Shown: positions 38,601-53,600, numbered from the stretch's first letter. The stretch: DNA of 64,000 nt from Liolophura sinensis (GCF_032854445.1 NC_088300.1:2172001-2236000), one strand, 5' to 3'. The notes: generated by a model from the sequence alone, not told the origin. A program made the numbers and translations.

Positions 38601-41600
38601 TAGAATTAAAGTATGCTGAATTGTAAAAAGATGTTCAGAATTTTTATTCAACATCGTATGTAAGTTTGCCAAGTGACTTACAATAAGGCAAGATTATCTG
38701 CCGCTGGAATTTACAGCTTGTAGAAGTGGGACTTTCAGCTCAGCGGATAGCTCTCATGAGCACCAGGTTTTAGGCTACGCCCACTCCTTGAACCTCTGGC
38801 GATCGGGAAATTCCGTAGTCAAGATATGTTGACGGTAGGCCTTGAAGGATTCTGACATCATTACATATTAATATTTAGATCTCTAACCTCGGACAGAGTA
38901 AGGTTGAAAAGACCAGGGAAACAGATTTAAACGAACGTTCAAGTAATCTGATGCTAAACAATATTTTCCCAAGTTATTCGTCTACTTCGCTTCAAATATG
39001 GCCGTAGAAACCTAATTTGTGTAGGAATCGAGTCTCGGAATTCAGCGGAAGAGAAGTTTTCCAACCGGATTGCAAATAATGGAATATGTCCACCAGGTTT
39101 CATTATGGTGCGTCAGTTTGAATTGTGTGCTATAATATGAAAAAAGTTTCAAATCATAGCTTGAACGCTAATAAATATTCTGCTATGCTAGGCTGGGTTA
39201 TCAAGCTAGCAGCATATTTTAGAAGTTCATGTATCAGTTACAACTGCAAAAAAACTGCGTCATCAAATATGTTTCTTGAAACCTGCTTGTCTGTAGTGCT
39301 GAGAAGAGACTCCATTAAGAAAAGTCAGGTGTTCAGAGAAATCTGATACACAGGACATTTGTACATTAATCTGTTAATAATTGATCTCTAAAATGATGTA
39401 AGCATCTCTTTAAAGCGGATTTTATTGAAACATAATCTTGTGAAATCTGTACACTGGTGATTTGAAAGCTGATCTGGTGGTTTTTATGGGAAGTTTTCCA
39501 CAATTTTACAATAACTATTTTGTAAATTGTAGGCCTTGTGTATGCCATGTGCTGAATTCTGCAGCATTAATGGCTGATGTAGGAATCAGACTCCTTTTTA
39601 TGGCTTTCTCTTTTCCTCTTTTTTGATGCAACAGATCTCAATGGGTTATGATTTGCGAGGTGTAAATTGTCCCTTTATTGTCATTTTAATATTTGGGAAA
39701 AGATGTATCAACATTGCAAACATTTCATGATTATTCCTCTATCTAGGTGAGTGATGATTAGACAGAGGAAAGAGTCTTGAGCATTACGGTCACAGACTCA
39801 AACTCAACTTACTTCAGTACATATACAGTTATTACTGCTTCATACACATGAGCTGATATAGATGGAGTATAATAGATGTAACTGTACTTTAGGCAGCACA
39901 AAAACAGCAGTTTGAATGAATGTCAGAATGTTCGTGTGGATTTGATTAGACCAACATCAGTGTCTTGTGGCGTTCATGTGAAGACATTATTAAGTCCCCA
40001 AGTACATAATGTGAGTGGTTGGTAACCCAAGTCTCTTACATGTACCTTCAGACAAAAGGGAGTTTTCATCACAGTAACAGCAATTTGATAACGAGATGAG
40101 AGGGCAGGGGAAATATGGAGGGGTTCGTGTGTGTGTGGGGGGGGGGATGTCATAACCATTATTATATCTAGTCTTCACTGATACTATCAGACCCTCAGCC
40201 CTCTAGATCCCCTATTAAGAGGTTTCCCTTATTATATAGACTCTCTCGTGTGTTAGCCCTGGGTAAATGGATGTTAGCCAGTAGTCAATACAGCATTTCA
40301 GCTTGAGAACTTCACCCTTGAGGCTGCTGATGAACTCCCTGCCAACCTGCTAAATGGCTTCGATTCCACGCCCCAGGAGTCCGGCTTCCACATGATGAAT
40401 TTTAATTTTATCTGCACGACTTTTATGACCATCAGTGTAAAATTGCTTCTCTGGAAATATGATTTCTGATTTATATAAATGTAATATATTACACAATAAT
40501 GATATCATAAACAGTGTTTGTTTAGCATTCATAAGCAAGTACCTTATGGGTGATTTATTTCAGCTGTTGTTTTTTTATGCTATCCCCTTAAGAGATACAC
40601 ATATTTTATCATTTGTTTACGCCCAGCAAATCCAGAGCATGGTTTCTAATTTGTAGTTACACATGATTTTGTGTTGAACATGTTGACATTCATTTAGGGA
40701 GAAGTAATTAAAATCAACCCTTACAGGCCAGCTTATCTGATAACTGCATGTGTGTGGTATTTATTCTTAAGACAGACTTTTGGTAATGATTCTTAAGACA
40801 GACTTTTGGTGATGATTCTTAAGACGGATTTTTGGTAATGATTCTGAAGACAGTTTTTTTGATGATGATTTTAGGACAGACTTTATTCACATGAACTATG
40901 ATTCAAAATGTTAGGTTGAGTCATTAATTGGTTCACTTCTTGAGAGCGGTGATAATTAGATAAATATAGTACTGTAGTGTAAGCCTCTCAACAATGTGGT
41001 TGCAGTGAGTTCAAGGCCAGCTCATGCTGGCTTCTTCATAGGCCGTAAGTGGGAAGATCTGGCAGCAACCTGCGGACGGTCATGGGCTTCCTTCCACCAT
41101 AATGTTGGCCACCGTTGTATAATTGAAATATTCTTGAGTACAGCATTAAACACCAATCAAAGAAATAAATAAAATCATATAGAGCATGTAGGCATGATGT
41201 TGTGTGTTGTCATGTAGAGCATGTTGTCGTGTTGTCATGTAGAGCATGTTGTCGTGTGTTGTCATGTAGAGCATGTAGGCGTGTTGTCATGTAGAGCATG
41301 TTGTTGTGTATTGTCATGTAGGCATGTTGTCGTGTGTTGTCATGTAGGCATGTTGTCGTGTGTTGTCATGTAGAGCATGTTGTCATGTAGAGCATGTAGG
41401 CATGTTGTTGTGTGTTGTCATGTAGGCATGTAGAGCATAGCTTGTGGTCCAGTTTTGTACATGAGGCAGATACTAATGTGGTAATCAGGGGATATAGTAA
41501 CGATGTACCATACAATAACTGACTCTTCCCTAAAATGTATGATGACCAAGACGTGCAAAAACTTGCTTAATGCTAAATCTTGATAGGTCTTTGAAGTGTG

Positions 41601-44600
41601 GCCTTGTATAGAATTAAGGGAAGTTTTTTTTATTATTGAAGTTGCCAAAGTTTCCCTGTTTGTAGTAAAAGGATTTCGATGCAGTTTCATGCCTCAAGGG
41701 TAGTGTCAAACTTTATTAAAATCCCACCCAGCAGTTGATTGTAGAAACTGGAGACTACATGTGGTATGTGGAGTCCCAAGTCTGCATTTGTGTACAACCA
41801 AAACTTAAGTCAGGAATTAATTTTTGTTTTGGTGTGTAACATATTTGGCAAGTTTTCCAGTTACCCACTGTATTAAAAAGTTACAGTTTTATTTACATGG
41901 CAGTTTTGTTTTGTGCCAAACTGTGGGCAGCTGTCAGAATACCATTTGGTCAAGACACTTCTCTTGACTTGATTATTCCCAGGCTTGTCAATGCAAGGCT
42001 TGGGCTCAGGTGTGTCCGTCCAGCTCCCTACGGCATCCTGTTGCCATTCCTTGACTCGGCCTCTCCTGCTGCCTGGTAGAGCACAGGTGTCAGGAGATTC
42101 AAGCGTGTTACATTCCCAAGGTAATCCTTGTTCATGTCTGTGCAGGTATTGATTGCTAATCCAGACATGCCAGCAGAAATTCATGGCTGGGTTCCGTAAC
42201 ATAATTGTTGGGACTACTGATTGGAAATTTGTTCTGCAGTGAGTCTAATAGAGCGTGCACGATGCCAAACTGAGCAGAAACCCAAGAGAGCTGAGCAGAA
42301 TGTTATGGCCTCTTGTGCCAAACGAATTTGCATGCTTGAACTCACAGATTGAGCAGAAACATTACTGCTCTGCCAAGGTAGTTTAATGCACAGCTCCTTT
42401 CAGCCTTCTGGAAATAAATATCTCTTTGTTGAGTATAGGGTGATATTACCCTTTGAACATGATCAGGGAGATTGTATTTCTTATAGAATATAGTGAGAGC
42501 TGGAAATGTAGGACTGACAGCACACTTGTATTGTAATGTTCTGTGTATAGAATGTAGGGAGAGCTTTGCTGGAAATGTAGGACTGACAGCACACTTGTAT
42601 TGTAATGTTCTGTACAGAATGTAGGGAGAGCTTTGCTGGAAATGTAGGACTGACAGCACACTTGTATTGTAATGTTCTGTGTATAGAATGTAGGGAGAGC
42701 TTTGCTGGAAATGTAGGACTGACAGCACACTTGTATTGTAATGTTCTGTGTATAGAATGTAGGGAGAGCTTTGCTGGAAATGTAGGACTGACAGCACACT
42801 TGTATTGTAATGTTCTGTGTATAGAATGTAGGGAGAGCTTTGCTGGAAATGTAGGACTGACAGCACACTTGTATTGTAATGTTCTGTATAGAATGTAGGG
42901 AGAGCTTTGCTGGAAATGTAGGACTGACAAAACGCTTGTATTATAATGTTCTGTGTGTAGAATGTAGGGAGAGCTTTGCTGGAAATGTAGGACTGACAAA
43001 ACGCTTGTATTGTAATGTTCTGTGTGTAGGATGTAGGGAGAGCTTTGCTGGAAATGTAGGACTGACAGCACACTTGTATTGTAATGTTCTGTGTGTAGAA
43101 TGTAGGGAGAGCTTTGCTGGAAATGTAGGACTGACAAAACGCTTGTATTGTAATGTTCTGTATAGAATGTAGGGAGAGCTTTGCTGGAAATGTAGGACTG
43201 ACAAAACGCTTGTATTGTAATGTTCTGTGTATAGAATGTATGTGAAACTGTATTCTATGTTGGCCCATTTCTGACCATTTTGGGACATGTGACGTCAGCA
43301 GCCTGGTGCTGGAGACAGAATGCATTCTAGAGCAAACTAAGAGAATTTCAACCTCAAAAATGAAGTAAATAAAATGTTAATAAATCAGTATTAATGAAAA
43401 TCAAGATTGGTGGTTGATCGTTGTGAAATATGATTTTCTTTCGTCTTGGCTGTTCATTGATGATAATATTAGATTCACAACTGTGAGGGAGAAACACCAG
43501 ACAAGCACATCTTGACATGTAGCATGTGTTACAGTGCATTATTCTGTTGGATATGTTTTATGAAAGGCATAAATGTGTTTGACAGAAAAGTTACCTTGGG
43601 CTCTACCTGACAGTTTTTCTGACAGTTCCAACACATGTCTGACTAGGCTCAGCTGGTTCTGCATGCACTTTTCTCACTGTGCTTATGTAAGTAACACAAT
43701 ATCTGTTCTGTAATGTAGATTTGGCCAAGAAGGCTTTGTTGAGATCACATGAATTTCTGACTTAGCTCTGAGTTATAACCCAGATGCTTGGTATGTTGTC
43801 CTGTCTTTCAGTATTATAATTTGTAGACCAGTTCAAGTCATGTATTAAAACATTACTTTGGCAGTCTGAGGCTAAATTGCAGAGCTGCCTGATAACCCTG
43901 TGTGTGCTGACAGTCTCAGGTGTGGTTACCACGGTAACATGCTGTGTTTGTTTAATACCTGTACTCTCTGCAGTTAATCCACAAAGTATCATTGTTTGTA
44001 CCTGACCACTGCAAATGAACAGTCAGCTGCTTCCTTTTCAGCTGATCTACAGGTAGAACCATATAAGATTGCAGAGTTGGCAATACATACTGTTTTCTGT
44101 TTACAGTGTATGCTCATGAGTGTCATGCTTTACTGGGGAACCTTTGGGGGTTTTTTGCTATTGTAGTGTTAAGTTGTCAGCTCCATTGAGACCTTCATTT
44201 CCTTCAGACTTGATAACATTAATACCTTTCAATTAAAATTGCTGTCTGCTACTTAAGGAGGTTGTTCTGTATCAGGCAATACTTAGGTGTGTCTTGAGTG
44301 ATAGTCTCATGCCATTTCCAGAGATAAGGGAAAGTAAACAGCAACTCGTTTGCTTGTTGTCGTGCTGATTGCTTTTGGGAGACTTTCATTGTCTGGGTTG
44401 AATTGTAAGAACATGTATTACCAACCAAGCTACATGTTGAGTGTACATGTACATAGTTTGGATGCAGTTGTTTATGCATGGAAGGATTGAAAACATTATA
44501 TGTGGTGTTAAATGTGGCGGGAGTGTAATGGGAGAATTGCTGACTAGTGTCGTTTCCAGGAAGCCCATTAATGAACGCAGTGTTATGATTGCTGTTTGTC

Positions 44601-47600
44601 AGCTTGGCTGTTACACGTGATAGAAGGTAAATGTACATGGCCTGGTGTAGAGTTGTCACCTGATAGGTCCATGGAACAAACACATTGCCTGCATTCCATC
44701 TCCAGTTCTTAGCTGGCATGGAGACTGGCCGGAATAGTGCACCAAAGATATTGATCAAAACGCTAAATTAATAGATTTATGATGTCATTATGTACAGTGT
44801 CACCTGCAGAATGCTGCTGGCCTAGCTCATCAGCTGAGGTAGTGTATTAGGTAGGTTTGGGTTGCCCACTCATATACATGCTCAGCCGGGTGGCACGGAC
44901 ACAAAAGGGATGGAGCCTGCAAAAGAATTTTACCACCGTGTCATGACCATGAAACAGAAAACTGCGGATGTTGTAAAATTAAATCATGTTAGCAGCAGAC
45001 TCGTATCTCATAAGAATACTGGAGTCACTGCACAGTTGAAATGTGATCAGCCCATTTAGCGTAACATTGCTAATGATTTTCCATGCAAGGGCCAGCACAG
45101 GCAAAGGTTCAGAAATGACCAGATACATATAAGTCCCCTGATTTCTACTGGGGCTGTTGTGACCAAGAAAGATGGTTGATGGTTGAAATGTGAACAATTA
45201 TTGAACCTGTAGTGTATACGCACACACACACACACACACACAATGTATTATACGGCTTTGTTTTAAATGAAGTGTATTTAAGATATAAAATTAACCATAA
45301 TTTAGTCCATATGATAAATTACTTTTTGCTGCACAAGAGATATGGAGTTTTTGATTGATAAATATTAAACGTAGAGAGAAAAGCCTTTAGTGCTGCTGCC
45401 AAAAATATATTAAATTGAATATGCCACCTGTCATTGAGTAGAAAAAAGCGGTTTTTGGGGGCAATGCTTTATGTGATGGTAGGGGATACATGATTGCTCA
45501 TTAAATGCCAGTAGTGCCTGAATTTGACTTTAGTGCAGTAATATCCATTAAAATTCTTCAGGTCAGGCAGCCATTTACAGTACAGGCTTACTATACAATC
45601 TAGAGATGTCCAGCTTTATATATACTCCTTTATGTTTCATGAAGTGGTCATAGTTAAATATATTACGAAGATTTCTGAGAACATGATCTCCGGCCATATG
45701 TGGGAAGGCCTGCCAGCAGATGATCGTGGGTTTCTTTCCACCATAATGCTGGCTGCTGTCATATAAGTGAAATATTCTTGAGTACGGCGTAAAACACCAA
45801 TCAAATAAATAAATAAATAATTAAATAAACAAATCCAGTGAATAAGTAAACAAATTCTCAGAACATGTGATGTTGGTTATAACATTAGAATGTTACAAAC
45901 CATGAACACAGCTGAAGAATAGGGCCTTGAAGTGGTGTTGTGCTTACAACTCCCTTATTCTAGCTGTACACACTGGACCAACATGGAAATGTAAGATTAT
46001 CAACCTTAATAGCTGTGTCTAGCTTTGAGGAGAGGTACAGAAGCCTGGACACCATCATCCAGCACCATCTTCAGCCAACCACTTTTGAGGACTTTGCCGC
46101 CAATGTCTTCGCTCCTGTGCTCACTCAGCCAACCACAAGTAAGCTTCAGTTTAGATGTAAGTTACCTCTGTGATCCAACATGATGGGAGATTGTATAAAC
46201 CTTGCATTGTATCCAGAGCGATGTCAATCACAGGTGCAAAGGCATTTTTAATTCAGGAGAAAGTTCCAAGTAAATTTAAAAGGTTAAACCCTCAATAGAA
46301 AGTAGATAAATGTCCATAATAATGCATTAGGGTATGTAATATACTTTCAGTAGGTTTGAAGTTAAATGCCAGTGGCAGGTAATCAGTTTCGTGGTTGTGA
46401 GTCACACATTTTGCTGCCAGATTATAGCCCTATACCCATAACTGGACACAGAATTTACTCTCCGTCAACAAATTACTGAAAAAAAAAAAAGCATGTTATC
46501 GAAATCAGTAAACCTTAAGATTATCTTGTACACATGTTTTTGTTTTACACATTCTTTAAATCTTAAGGCATTCACAAACAGGGTATCTGGTACAAAGTCG
46601 TGAATTACATTGTGTGTATCATGGATTGTTTTCTTTTCTCCTCAGCTTTTGACCAAGTGAAGCTGGAGACATCTGTTAGTGCTCAAGACTTGGCCAAATC
46701 GGCAACCAATCAGCTACCTTCACCGTCAGGTTCCCGCCAATCACGAGGTAGGAAAGCTCAGTCAGCTCTCTGGCTTAAGGGAAAAGACAGCCTTATCTTC
46801 CTCTAGTGCTATCTACTTATGTACACTGGTAGTGATTATATATATACATGTATATTACAAAACCCCAGAAGTTGTACAAAAACAGGTCATCCTTGTATTT
46901 TACAAGACATATTTTATATTTCATGTCCGGCCTCACGTGACTGTATATGTGAGTCGCCTTTCAGTCGTGTTTCCATGTTGGTATGGTGATGCTCCTTGAT
47001 GTATTTTAATCGTTGCTGTAGAGCTGGCTCACGATGTGCTGCTGTCATAGTGATTGTGGAAGCGTGTTCTTGTGTTTGAGTACCTGTCTCATTGCAACAT
47101 GTCCTCATGTAAAACAGTCGTAAGCAACCTGATCTAGTCTCCGATTGTGACAGCAAAACAGTTATGTTATACCACAAGTATGTGGTATGTTTACATGTCT
47201 CTTCAAATTTGTGATGACCATGTTCCTATTTTATGACCTTCCGCTCAGATGTTTGCCTCAAAGTGCTGTCTCAGAGCTGCACATACTACATTAGCATTTT
47301 TGATTGTTTTATTCAGAGACCTTGAATCTCTAAGAAAATGCCGTGTTCATAGGCCTACTTAATACCTGTCAATCTGGTTATTGCCTAATGTCTAGTTTGT
47401 CAGTCAAATTGACTACATGTATGTGACTATATATACATCTGATGCAGATTCCGATCTTGCTATTAACTCTTTTCCATTCATTGTGTCAGAATGGTTAGCC
47501 AATGTGTTTGAAACTACATGCAGCTGAATTGTATGTATTGGTAGGCTTGCCAGCTTCTGCTTGATAGCTGATATTTTGTTATCAGATTTGAGAGTTGAGT

Positions 47601-50600
47601 TTTGCCAGTACTTAGACTCTTACGTGGAATAGATGATTTCAAGTTAAGTTGCGAGGATAAAAATGAACAATGGATTTGCGTTAGAATAAGTCGTAGTCCC
47701 AAAGCATGCACATGTAGTAAAAGGGAGGCAGATCACAGACTCTTTCTGAAGGCATGTTTTCATTCAACATAGTGGACTCAAGGCTTTGTCAGTAAATATT
47801 TGGAATCTCACAGTTAAGTATGCGTTAGTATTGTTTCAAGAATAAACTGACATGAGGCAGTGGTTATGTGTGGAAAACGGTCATTTTATGATAAGATTAT
47901 CTAGAGACGATGATGAATTCTGGAGATAAAAAGTAAGGTTGAAAGTTCCCCTAATATTTCATAAGGACAAATACTACTTTCTTTCTTTGTTCAATTTGGT
48001 AACAACTTGGGAAGAAGAGTTTGGACAGTGTTGTATGGAATCAGTTTCTGGTGTTTATTTGGGACTGGAAGAAACCTTGATATCTTGAATGTGAATGGTT
48101 ATTGATTAATCCAGCCTTGTAAATATGCCCATAATATGTCATGTATTATAATTATACTGCATAAGTTTCAAGTGTGCGCTAAATTTAGTTGAAAGGAATA
48201 TTGTATCTTGATTACCAATGACCTCGCACCAGTATTTTAATTGCAATGTCAAAAGTGTACATGTATAAAAACTAACTCATTTGAAAGTATAAATATCATC
48301 ATCAAATTTGATGTTGACATTTTTTACACTTATTTATTGAGTTTTTTTAATGATTCACCTATGCACACCCTATAAAATTATGTCACTGCTTACATGTGTC
48401 ACACAACACATGGTGTTGCCCGCCAACATTGATTTCAGGGCATTTAATAGTGCAATCACAATTCACATATGGTAAATTTATAACAAAATGACCCTGTGAC
48501 AAACAATGCAGTATAGAGAGATTAACAGTGCTTTACAAACACAGAACATTTTAATCATGATTTCACGAGGAATTGTTTTCTTTTTATATTTCTGGGTATT
48601 TATGAGCCTTTGGAGAAGAGAGTCTTGTCTCTCAGTGCTAACATCCTCAGGCTGAACGTTTCAAATTCAGTGATAAACTCAGTAGTTGGAAGGAAATATA
48701 AGTGTGACCTAAGTAGTACCTATCTGGATTTTTGTTCACCATTGACAGTTTGGAAAGGATGTCAAACCTCAGGTCTGACATTCATGTTATTTTTTCCCTT
48801 TTCCTGGTTATCTGACCGTCATCCGGGAAAGGGTTTGGCTCTGATTTTTAGGTAAAAACCTCCAACAGAGATGTACTTTAAAAGTTATCTGTTTCTAGAT
48901 TAATCAAGTCTCTCTCACACAACTTGTGCAGGGTAAAGTTTATTACCACTTACGCATACCATTACTGACCTTCACATAAAGGTAATGATTTAGCATGGTA
49001 ATTTGTGAGTTTTCATTGTTGTGCTCTGCTAGTGATTAGAATATGTTATTCATAAATTATAAGTATAACTACAAAGGTAAAGTATGCTGCACAGGTATCA
49101 TCTTGATGTCCACGTCCCTGCTCTTTATTTTTGATTCACCATTAGTACGTGTCAACTTTTGCCAGTTTTACATGGTTAATTTTTGGCTAATCAGCTAGGC
49201 TGTTATTTTGTACTGACAGGGATTTTGTGAAGATTTGTTGATGATCTTTGAATGATTGTTACTGCTTGTTTTACTTTTTGTGTTGGAAACTAACTCTGGT
49301 ACTTTCTTTTTGCTGTTTTCTTATAGCAGTTATCAGTGTGAAATGTTAATGTGCTTGCAGAGTTGATATTTGTTATGTCACTTCAGTCACTCCTGTCACA
49401 TAAAAATATACTACATAATTTCAGCAGTAATTCAGTCTCATATTGACAACATAATGACTTGCTTGTATGCTGCCAGATGTCCAATACTGTAAAATATCCA
49501 TCCACAACTCTTTATATATGCCACCTGTAGTAAAGTTTAACATTGAATACAGGAGTTGATTGTGGCGACTTTATGCAATACAGCAGATCAGTGATATGAC
49601 AGGTGGCACATTTAGGCAGAGCTGCATGGTGTAGATGACATGTGCTCTCTAGGTGTGTGTACATCTGCTGTGGAACTTAGTAGTCGCCTTCTACTTCAGC
49701 CAATCAAGAGATACAGCATTTCTTAAAGCTGGAAGAAAATCATTACTCGTGATGGCAAGTGTATGTCTCCCGTGGAAACCATTCAGATGTGAGCTGTGGA
49801 TCAGAACTTTTGCTTGGAGCAAGACCCTTCTTAAATTAAAATTCCAACAGTATAATTATAAAATGTCCTGAAGTATGTTTGAGAGGAACTGTACATGACA
49901 TTGCTCCCAGGCAATTCTACATTAGTGGAGGGCACCTACATAACAGCATTCTTCTTTGAAAGAGTTAAAACTAGAATATTATTATAGCAGTTGAGTTCAT
50001 CCCCTGAATGACACTGATCAGATAAGGTGTAAGAAGACTTTAAGGTTTGCATGAGTCTAGCATGGACTCCTGTCTGGTACAATAGTCTGCTATCTCATAA
50101 CTTCTGGCAGCTCTCTTTGTGTAATCCAGCAAGTTGTTTCCTTCATGCTTTTGTTTGACAGATTATTCTGATATATACCTAAATATTATATATCTATATA
50201 TACATAAATAAACAGTCCTACTAATTTGAGTTGTTGTTGTTTGCATCATTTTACATTAACAGCTTGTAGATGTTGTGTAATAATCATGCCCCAGATGATT
50301 CCAGTAAATGACCTGTTCAGCTGTCAGCCACAGTGCTTCACTTCCTGTATCAACCATTTGTTTGTTAATTTTGCATGGTGGTATCAAATTAAAAAAAAAC
50401 TTGTTGCATTGATCTAAATTTTACATGATGATGTAAATACTGTGCATGATAGGAAAAGACAGAATCATTGACCAGTAATAAAAATTGTGAGAAATACAAA
50501 ATAAACATTTATTTAAAAAAAAAAAAAAAAAGTCCCTCTGTATTTATGTGAAAGAAGACATAATGAGATGGAAATGAAGTTTGCAGGTCATTTACATAAA

Positions 50601-53600
50601 CGTCATTTATATAAATGACATTTAAACTGGTGATTTAAAAATTGTTTCCAATTCAATGCGAAATGCCAGCCATGGAACCCTCAGTATGTTTGTGTTAGCG
50701 TTACTAAAGTCAGGATATGTTTGTGTACTAAAATATGATGAAACGTGCAGCACCAGAAAAGTTCAGTGTGTTTTCTGAAGACATTTGATCTGAACAACAT
50801 GCATTTCCGTTGATTGTTAGTAGTTTGTTGATTCAGTTCTCAGATGTGAGACTTCAGGATATTGGCTAGTTACTAGCACATATTGGCTAGTCTCTAGCTG
50901 TTGGCGTTAAACTGACAGCAGGAGAGGAATTTAGAACTCTCAGTATATGGAAATAATTAAAGGATGGTGGTTAGCATTTGTTAGTGTATGAGAACTCTGT
51001 GAAGTGAAGGTGCTACAAGTGCTTCAGCAACTTCAATGAAAGCTGAATTTTCCAACATTCAAATGTTTGATCCTTTTAGGGATGGAATTAACCTTAGTAA
51101 AATGTTTCGTATGGCTTAATCACCATTGTTAGTTGTATCAAATATTTCTCTGCTCTGCCCCAGGTTGGTATCCTCCACAGGTAATCCATTGATTGTCCAG
51201 AACCGTGAAAAAGACTGGTGCTTTGGTTAGCTTTGACACTTTCTGCACCTCAGGTATAATATGTTTTGACCACCAAGCCCCAGGAAGCATCGTGCATGTA
51301 TCCTTCTAGTCTTTCATTACCCTGTGGAAAACTTACATAAAATCTTGCAAAGCGTTAGAAATTGTGTTCAATTAAATGTTGCTTTGAGAAAAAACTGTGA
51401 GGAGGAAGGTAATTGGCGGATGTTAAGCTGGATGAGTTCATGGGAGATGGGCAAGCTGTAGCTGGTGTTCCCAAGTGGACAACAGGTTATTGGTGTGGAA
51501 TGCATGTGTCGGGTTACCTGCTCTTCTGGCCGTAAATCAACATCAAAAAAGGACTGGGTGGACAGTCTTGAAGATAGGGGCAATCTTGCGGAATAACGGT
51601 GCCATTTGTCATTGTGAGTGAAAATTGACATAAGAAAATCAATGTGGGGCTTGTTGTAGCGGATCTGGCTGCAGAGTAAAGCTTGCGGACTGCTTTCAGA
51701 GGACTGAAATTTGAAGGTCAGTTTGTCACAGAAATCCATAAAACTGCATCTGGGCTCCTCATGTAATATGTGCATGTCAAATCCCATCGAGCAGATTTAT
51801 GGGGATTATCTTGATCTTGCCTTGTAATGTAGCCAGACAAGATGGTTCATTGCCCTACTTGAGATCCAAAGGTTGTTTTGGACCAATTTTCTTGGCTAAT
51901 TGGTTTCCACAGGAATTGCAAGATCTTGCCATTTAAAAAAATACCTGGTGTGGTTTCATTGTATAAACCCTGGAAAATTACGCAAGTATTTATCCTTCGA
52001 ACTCCAGTCAAATAAATTTGTAAAATATACCAAATATAATAACTAATATTTATCAGAATTGGGCATTCATGTTCTATAGTTCTATAGAAAAGCATACAAA
52101 TATTTCCTACAGGATCCGTACCATTCTTTGATCCACACATTTTATTATGAAATGGACAAAGTCATTGAATGATTAAGGATTTTGAGTAAAAGTGTCTGTG
52201 CAGTGATACATTGTTTTGAAGTGTCTGTGTTGTGATACATTGTTCTAATCTGTCTCTGTAGTGATACATTGTTCTGAAGTGTCTGTGTAGTGATACATTG
52301 TTCTAATCTGTCTCTGTAGTGATACATTGTTCTGATCTGTCTGAGGTAAACATCTTGACCAGTCAGATTCCTAACATGTTTTGCAGTTTGTCTGTAAGCT
52401 GTATTCCATCATTGTCTGAATGTGTGTTCTTCTTACAATGTTGATCATGTGTCATGTTTTGGTCAGTAATGTGCTGTTGTAATGCTTTCTCATGTACCAT
52501 TTTTAAATTTAGTGTACTTGTTTATTCTCAACTGATCTTTTTTCAGTAAGGTTTTGTTCTGTTTGTAACGAACCAAACTGTAACTGTCACAGTGTTTTAC
52601 AGCTGAGTAATAATTTGATATTCATGATCTCATCGCACATAAACAGTTTTCTGTATGTAATGTGCATGTAGTGAGTTTTCTGTTGTATTCTTTATCATTG
52701 ATAAGGGCACATAAATATACCAGTTTATTTTTGGAGACATGAAGCAACAGTATACACAGTACTCTAAAGCCAGGCTAGTGAATATGACCATTTCCTTTTT
52801 AGACTCCCATATATATATAGATTCATGTATTTCATTTGGTTGACTGAAATATATTAGGTGGTATCTAGCTCTGAATATATGTACTATTATATGCATGTAC
52901 AGTTTCTCCTTTTCATGCTGAAATGCTACATATGCCATGGATAACGTTGCTGTAAGAAACAAAGGATGGTGAGAAATGCTGGAAGTGAATACGTGTGTAA
53001 CAGAAGACATACAGTATAGTCTGGAATTCATTATATGTATAAAATAGTGTTCAGTATTCCAGAATTGATGTTAATGTTTTACCAAAACTATGTTTTATGA
53101 CTCTTATCACAGCTGCAGCAAATTTTTGTTTCTTGCTTGCACATGAATTTGTAGTACGAAAGACCATACTAGCCAGACAATCCTGATGAAAAGCCTAACC
53201 AAAGACCATACTAGCCAGACAATCCTGATGAAAAGCCTAACCAAAGACCATGCTAGCCAGACAAGACCATACTAGCCAGACAATCCTGATGAAAAGCCTA
53301 ACCAAAGACCATGCTAGCCAGACAATCCTGATGAAAAGCCTAACCAAAGACCATGCTAGCCAGACAATCCTGATGAAAAGCCTAACCAAAGACCATACTA
53401 GCCAGACAATCCTGATGAAAAGCCTAACCAAAGACCATACTAGCCAGACAATCCTGATGAAAAGCCTAACCAAAGACCATGCTAGCCAGACAAGACCATA
53501 CTAGCCAGACAATCCTGATGATTTATTTATTTATTTATTTGATTGGTGTTTTACGCCGTACTCAAGAATATTTCACTTATACGACGGTGGACAGCATTAT

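Larger units (their letters stand above)
37212..46022 (+). other. 8.8-kb U12-type intron
   Basis: Minor-spliceosome donor and branch site (see those entries), phase 2. Contains a repeat-poor stretch (38,240-39,350), a 26-bp repeat (40,760-40,880), SINEs (40,979-41,171; 45,688-45,825), a 41.2-kb minisatellite and the 69-bp array (42,494-43,240). No nested gene recognised; the 169-codon minus-strand frame at 44249-44758 has no family features. Confidence 0.85.

Noticed and set aside
38728-38790. tRNA-like segment (TCAGCTCAGCGGATAGC)
   Set aside because: Resembles an A box, but no convincing B box or cloverleaf follows; at most a SINE head remnant.
42342-43325. 327-codon minus-strand open frame (and overlapping 218- and 140-codon frames)
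   Set aside because: Translation of the 69-bp array; open in several frames on both strands because the period is a multiple of three. No start, splice or domain support.
44249-44758. 169-codon minus-strand open frame
   Set aside because: Longest non-repeat frame, but composition is like AT-rich intron, with no recognisable domain and no promoter or splice evidence. A chance frame is likelier.
51368-51787. 139-codon minus-strand open frame
   Set aside because: No family resemblance. The region is repeat-free and may be constrained, but not visibly as protein.
52630-53031. 133-codon minus-strand open frame
   Set aside because: Low-complexity AT-rich content; no domain or context.
53237-53504. 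Open frames on both strands in the 42-bp array
   Set aside because: Period divisible by three; pure repeat translation.
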